Shown one piece after another: positions 58,678 through 64,000 of a stretch of 64,000 nucleotides of DNA. Each line of letters begins with the position of its first letter. The stretch's first letter is position 1. The DNA comes from Rhodocollybia butyracea (lineage: Eukaryota; Basidiomycota; Agaricomycetes; Agaricales; Omphalotaceae). Location of the stretch: positions 186,001 through 250,000 of the forward strand of contig JADNRY010000050.1 in NCBI GenBank assembly GCA_015501585.1, given 5' to 3'. The position numbers and the translations under genes are program-made. The notes beneath the pieces were generated by a model, which saw only the letters and a program-made list of their open reading frames with translations, had not been told where the DNA came from and did no database searches.

Positions 58678-58995
58678 GAGTTATGGCTGGAAACAAAAAT
58701 GTTATCAACTTAGACTTGGAGGCCCACTGCAGTTTTATAGCTTCCAGATAATGGTGTATATCCGGATGGATAGATTAATAGAGCCGTGCGCAGATGATGC
58801 CAGCCGCATCATTCCCTCATAAAACTAACTGATAATGGTCACTACTAAATGAAGAGCCGAAGTATGTGACTGACTGTCAAAATGGACTCGGGCTTTCTAA
58901 GTAGGGGCTACTGCTGGCTACTACCGGGCATTGGACGCACAATCTGCCTTCATCTAACATGAGCTGCACCATGATGTACTTACTGCTGTATAGTA
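58678..58995. other. intergenic, upstream of the split membrane gene
   Basis: Nothing recognised. Confidence 0.4.
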
Positions 58996-59428
58996 CACTT
59001 ATTCTTAACAAAACATCTGATCCTGAGCAGGGGTTACTGCTTCAGGTTGCGACTCAGAATCTCAGATCCTGAGCAGAGGTTAATCTGATCCCGAGAAACG
59101 GATTCAGCGGAACGTCCAACGAGCGGGGGTTTTGTGAGCGATAGGTCCAGAAGCGATAATAAGCAAAAGCTTATCAGACAGAATTTAGGGGCGCGGAAAC
59201 GGGGGGCGCCAACGATCCCTTTATTGGAAGTACGGTAGTCAATATAAATAGTAAAGTAATAACAAATACAGTAAGACACGGGGTGGCGGGTATCATGCCG
59301 GTGGTGCTACTTGAGCCCGAAACAACCGTCGTCGGACCGGCGGTCCGTTCTCAACAGGTTTGACTCAACTTTAACGACCTGAAGCAGTAACCCCTGCTCA
59401 GGATCAGATGTTTTGTTAAGAATAAGTG
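58996..59428. mobile_element. TIR element (MITE-like), 433 bp
   Basis: Arms of about 52 bp: cacttattcttaacaaaaca and what follows at 58996-59047, inverted at 59377-59428. The interior (about 330 bp) is non-coding. The right end overlaps a second, perfect hairpin, gttaagaataagtgcac-tttt-ggtgcacttattcttaac (59416-59454). This may mark a nested or solo end of the same family. TSD not resolved. Confidence 0.7.
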
Positions 59429-59454
59429 CACTTTTGGTGCACTTATTCTTAACA

Positions 59455-61454
59455 CCAATTCCGTGTCATTTTTGTGTAAAGATCTGTATTGGCAGTATCT
59501 GGAGTGTCAAATAAAGAAGAAGGTTGGACAGGATCATCAGGACTCGGACCAACAGATTGAGTGGGGCTTCAGGTATCCCGCGAAAAACTCGGATGTTCAT
59601 TCTTCTGCACTACAAATTAGAAAGTAATAAGTAATCAGTAGGCTGGTTGAAACACCATCGCTAGCTGTGGTTCACTTGCTCGGCAATGCTGAGAAACGTC
59701 CCACTGGGGGATGTGCAGCATGCTCAGAGAGATTGTCATTAGTGTTGACAGTACATTCCGGAAGTTCTATGATGCCTCTACAGCAGTATTTTCGGGAGAA
59801 GGTAATATCTATATCTCATCTCGATATGTACAAATCAATGGTTGACTTGGGTCGCTTTTTGTACTATAGGGCCACAAGCACAAGGTCAATTTATTTTTAG
59901 CTTTTACTTCTATTATTTGTCTATTATTGAACGCGCGCTGGGACACTTAGTGGCGGCGGGTACTGCCACTTTGCATCATGTTTGAAGTTCTGGAGTTAGG
60001 CCGGAGGAAGAATCGTCGTTGGGGGGGCCGTCGCCGGTGCATTGTACTACGTACGGGTGATGGTCCATTGATTTTGTTACACAATTTGACTCTGTGGGCA
60101 GACCCGAAAGCACCAAGAAAGCACTGTAATCGGAGTAATTCCCGCACAATATCTCTTCTGTCACTTCTACCTTACTAAGGTCACAGTCTTCAACTGTAGC
60201 ATTTGCCTAGGATATAGCTAGGATACATATCTTCCTGGTACTCAAAACATACAGTGCTACCTCTTGCATCCCTTTAAGCTGTTGCTGAATCCCTGAACAA
60301 CATAACACAAGTAGGCAAGTATATAGATTTCATGTACAAAGCTGATTGTCTTTGGGGTGGGAGGATCTACAGCAGCGGATATGTTCCTGTTGTGGGTTCT
60401 CTCTTCTTACTACGGTCCCACAGCGCTTGTGCCCGCACCGGAGTACTTAATCTCTGGATCAAGCGTTCAACTCTTGGACCACGCGGTGAATTGAAACCTT
60501 TCTTCCTTCCTCCCAATCGTAAGCTTGTCAATTCATAAGCCCTCAGGCTCCAGTTGGTTCACCTCATCATTAATCATCTGTCAAGATGCCAGATGGAGGA
60601 GTAAAGCTAGTTTACAACCGGCCGACGGTGTCTATAAAACCTTTAAAAGTGCGCTTAAGTTTCGCTACGTGAGTTTCTCTTTTTCTCAGTGTACTTATCT
60701 TTTGGTCTCATTTACTTGCCATAGATCAGACGAGATCTTTTTCGGCTACGAATCTATTGACCCAGCAACGACCCAGCGGAACTCACCAGACCACACAGCT
60801 CTCTTACCATCTCCACTTGGCACCTCTTTGCTGGCAACCTCGCCAAATGATGTCCAGGGACATTTACACATGGCGGCTGTCCTCAATTTATCATCCCAAC
60901 GCCTTACTTCTTAGGCCTTCTGTAAGGAATGAAATAGTTGATTCCAGAGTTACGGAGAGAAGTTGAAGTATGGGTATTTTCAAGTACGTCTATTGCGCAT
61001 ATTGACTTAAAAATTCTTCATTCACTGCTACTGGTCTTGATTTAATTAGCCCTGTCGCGTATTGCTAGGATCCGCATTCATTGCGAATAGCCAACGGTTT
61101 TCTTGCCGAGTGGCCTAGCAATATTTCTACAACACCAGTGCCTCCTCTTTCCACGCTCTATGTTGGTTCTGTGTCACAAGTATTGCCTCAAAGTATTCGG
61201 AGCTCCACTGGACCTTCTTCGTGTCTTATCGTGTTACTGTCTTCTGCTGTTATGTCCCCTCGAACTACTTGTGCATATGTTCCATTCCGAGTCATCATTG
61301 CATTTCCTGCTACCTGTAACGTCCACCGGATATATAGTTTTGTCAATGACAAAACCGTCCCGCAACAGACTGGGGCCCACATCTGAAGAGAGAGACGAGG
61401 AACCTTTCCGAGATCCGGCGGGGCTTGAGATGAGACTGGCAGAACATCGGGATG
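59455..61454. other. no convincing gene; short frames only
   Basis: Frames at 60525-60914 and 61081-61681 have no domain. A start-like stretch at 60585 (MPDGGVKLVYNRPTVSIKPL) followed by GTGAGT could be a first exon, but no continuation was recognised. Confidence 0.35.
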
Positions 61455-61484
61455 CTATGCTGTTCAAAAGTGTGAAATATTCAA

Positions 61485-61665
61485 GTGTGATCCCCCCTCA
61501 CAAATGTGCTCCCCCCACACAAATCTGGTGTGCTCCCCCTTCAGAAATTCAAGTGCGCTCCCCCCTCAGAAATTATGTGTGCTCCCCCTTCACAAATGTG
61601 CTCCCCCCTCACAAACCAGTGTGCTCCCCCCTCAGAATTATGTGTGCTCCCCCTTCACATAAATT
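61485..61665. repeat. C-rich tandem subrepeats in left arm
   Basis: Seven to eight units of the form gtgctccccc(c)t(c/t)a-(c/g)a-aa(t).., alternating two unit types (cacaaatgtgctccccc and cagaaattatgtgtgctccccc). The inverted copy is at 63730-63925. Open frames here are repeat artefacts. Confidence 0.85.
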
Positions 61666-62700
61666 ATTCATTTTGGATTAGTCATGAAAATTACCATATT
61701 TGGTAAGGCCCAGTCACTCAGTCATATGACTCCTTAATCTGAACTTACACAGTTACTTAATTATATACTATGGTGAGCAATGTAATCTGCTCTAGACCGG
61801 CACAGCTGTAGAATGCCAAGAGCTACCATATTTGGTAAGGCCTAGTCTTGACTCAGTCATATGACTTCCTTAATCTGGATTTATGTACTTATGTCAACTA
61901 TATTATAGTGAGCAATCTACATGGGCATGTGTCACATGACATTTGTAGGGATGAGTAATGAGCAATGACACATATGTTTCTAGCTCCTACCTGGGTATAC
62001 TTACAATACCAATTCAAAAGTAAAACCTTGAAACAAAAGGTCCAGACTTCAAGTTGTTCAATGTTGAAACTTGAAAGTATGGACTTGATGATTGTGCAGG
62101 TAAAGAAGTCGACCATGGCCCATTCCATACCAACATCCCACACTGCTTATGATTTTTATGCTACTACTAGTTGGATTACTAGGATATACTTAGTAAGTAC
62201 TCTATCTATCCTCAAAACACAAAAATCTTAGACCAAATCATTGCCAATTTGGTGGATTGCTTGCACATAACTCACAGTTCTGGTCATGATTCTGGTCAGG
62301 GCAAGTCCTGGCAGTGCTACTTTCATCTATCACTTTCTAATACATACTGTATAGTAATTATTCTTTGCAAATTGCACATAGTACCATAGAGTATGTGCAA
62401 ATGAATGGGCGGGCTGAAGGCCCACTATCAAAAATTGGTACTGTTTCATGAAAAACCTTGAAAAACCCTCTTGTTATGCATTACTAATTGCCAAATACCC
62501 ATGCTCCCTAGTTGGGTCCTGTTACATGTTATGGGACTCAAGAGTGTGATTGTACATTTGGCCGCACGGCACAGGATTCCGAGTCATTCTTGCAGGTTAG
62601 ACTTGTGGAGAAGTCACTGACCCACTGTAAACTTCTTCTACTACCACAGGCCTTATTGTTGTAACTAATAGTAATTTACAGCCAGTGGGCAATAAAGACT

Positions 62701-63102
62701 GCTGAAGCGCCCTCTGGGTGCTAGTGTGTGGCTTAGGTCGGGTACCTAAAAAGCCAACCCGACCTGGCACTATACCCATACCCGTGTACATGGCTGCGGG
62801 TTCCCAGGCGCTTACCTGCCAGGTGTTCAGTTGTCCCATATAAATTTTCTGAAGCTGTGAAATATCAATGTCATGTTGGCATAGTGGTTAACTATGCTGG
62901 GTAAAGCCTTAGAACTGAGAACAAGGCTGCAGGTTCAAATCCTGCCTTGACACTGAATTAAATAAAATTTTGAGTGTTCCGGGTGGACTCGGGTTCACTA
63001 ACGGGTGCCGGGTAGTCAGACCTGGACCTGACAGAGTACCCGACCCGGAAACCGGGCATACCGGGCATACCCATGCCACACACTACTGGGCGCTTCAAAG
63101 TT
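62701..63102. mobile_element. nested TIR element around a tRNA-like core
   Basis: ctgaagcgccc..gtgctagtgtgtggc at 62701-62732 is inverted at about 63073-63102 (gccacacactactgggcgcttcaaag). GC-rich inner parts (ggtcgggtacc and gggtacccgacccgg types) are partly complementary too. Confidence 0.55.
62869..62952 (+). tRNA. tRNA-like sequence (tRNA-derived SINE head or relic)
   Basis: A cloverleaf can be drawn. The acceptor TGTCATG/CTTGACA has six of seven pairs. D-arm-like GCATAG-TGGTTAA-CTATGC with A-box TGGCATAGTGGTTAA. Arm GCCTT/AAGGC with a 12-nt loop. T-arm GCAGG-TTCAAAT-CCTGC with a perfect B box. The anticodon is not definable because the loop is too large. An A-rich tail (aattaaataaaatttt) follows, as in SINEs. 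Confidence 0.5.
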
Positions 63103-64000
63103 CAGATACTAATTTCTAGGGTTCGAAAGTGCAGTTCATATAACCAATAAAAACTGCAAACCGCACTGCACTGAACCGCGGTGCACCTTTATGTAATGCT
63201 GCACCGGTGCACTGCAGTTCAGTGCAAGGTTCTGTAAAATCTTAGAATTTACAGAACCGGTGGTAACCGGTGCAGTCCAGTTGCGTGGTTTTGAGCGCTA
63301 AAATAGGCGCCTTAGCGTCGCCGTGAGTTTCCTTTTTCAGATTTAATTATTAATTGTCCACAATATTCAGTATTGGGCCTGGACATGAGTCTGGATCTGG
63401 GTTTACCCCTACTTATATGTCATTGCTCATTACTCATCCCTACAAATGTCATGTGACACATGCCCATTTAGATTGCTCACTATAATATAGTTGACATAAG
63501 TACATAAATCCAGATTAAGAAGTCATATGACTGAGTAAAGACTAGGCCTTACCAAATATGGTAGCTCTCATTCTACAGCTGTGCCGGTCTAGAGCAGATT
63601 ACATTGCTCACCATAGTATATAATTAAGTAACTGTGTAAGTTCAGATTAAGGAGTCATATGACTGAGTGACTGGACCTTACCAAATATGGTAATTTTCAT
63701 GACTAATCCAAAATGAATAATTTATGTGAAGGGGGAGCACACATAATTCTGAGGGGGAGCACACTTAAATTTCTGAGGGGGGAGCACACTGGTTTGTGGG
63801 GGGGGACCACATTTGTGAAGGGGGAGCACACATAATTTCTGAGGGGGAGCGCACTTGAATTTCTGAAGGGGGAGCACACCAGATTTGTGGGGGGGAGCAC
63901 ATTTGTGAGGGGGGAGCACACTTGAATATTTCACACTTTTGAACAGCATAGGATGCCAAATGAGGGTTACGAATTGGCCGCCTGCCCCGCTACTGCAAGT

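Larger units (their letters stand above)
61455..63951. mobile_element. long-TIR element, 2.5 kb, non-coding
   Basis: Inverted arms of 516 and 534 bp (61455-61970, 63418-63951), outer end CTATGCTGTTCAAAAGTGTG. The 4-bp word GATG flanks both ends (61451-61454, 63952-63955). Each arm starts with a C-rich array of tgtgctcccccttcacaaat-like units. The interior 61971-63417 has no transposase frame. It holds a nested TIR element and a tRNA-like sequence. Superfamily not assigned; long arms suggest a Mutator-like or foldback element. Confidence 0.8.

Noticed and set aside
61485..61665. Possible CRISPR-like array (regular C-rich repeats)
   Set aside because: Eukaryotic context, no unique spacers of constant length, and the array is part of an inverted-repeat element.
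63703..63959. Three overlapping minus-strand open frames rich in CAPPS/CSPL words
   Set aside because: They only translate the C-rich tandem array of the TIR element in different frames; the mirror array at 61500-61680 does the same.

Overview
The window is nuclear DNA of a filamentous basidiomycete, almost certainly an Agaricomycete. The evidence is intron-dense genes (introns of about 45-80 bp with GT..AG ends), families typical of that class (NACHT proteins with a short N-terminal exon, FunK1-type kinase remnants, DUF6533-type membrane proteins, multi-exon P450, SRP19 and SWC5 homologues), and fungal-type Copia, Harbinger and hAT elements. Species is not assignable from the sequence alone.

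Layout. 1-2136: the 5' end of NACHT gene NLR-1 (minus strand), followed by a SWC5-like gene (2767-3556), a degraded multi-pass membrane gene (3640-5110), a hAT-type MITE (6152-6726), a GPI-anchored surface protein (7013-7868), a DUF6533-type membrane protein (8848-9837) and a zinc-free quinone oxidoreductase (10229-11743). 13332-21200: two further NACHT copies, both frame-broken (NLR-2, NLR-3), each with decayed FunK1 kinase fragments beyond its 5' end. 21601-23439: a cluster of five tRNA-Pro-like genes with very different introns (a sixth lies at 46217). 23817-31316: four conserved genes, namely a GH18 chitinase, a type-B carboxylesterase, SRP19/SEC65 and a small JTB-like membrane protein. 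31440-38000: a decayed segmental duplication made of JTB exon-2 and ATP-citrate-lyase fragments, on both sides of a P450 gene (33623-35823). 38986-40645: a deleted Harbinger element. 40760-45738: two P-loop NTPase genes of fungal accessory families. 46217-49640: tRNA-Pro, a FunK1 remnant and NLR-4. 50281-58677: a membrane-protein gene split inside an exon by a young 6.77-kb Copia element (51273-58041). 58996-63951: a MITE and a 2.5-kb long-TIR element with a nested tRNA-like sequence; no convincing host gene was seen there.

How the pieces relate. The conserved block 23.8-36 kb looks like ordinary core genome. On both sides lie accessory regions rich in STAND/NACHT NTPases, FunK1 relics and P-loop NTPases, which are the classes that turn over quickly in fungi and are suspected to act in self/non-self recognition or conflict. 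The four NACHT paralogues share one architecture: a small N-terminal exon, a NACHT domain, an insert of unrelated low-complexity sequence always at the same place, and a conserved C-terminal exon. They have no WD40, ankyrin or TPR repeats in the part seen. The repeated association NLR 5' end / FunK1 relic suggests that the two were duplicated together as a divergent pair.
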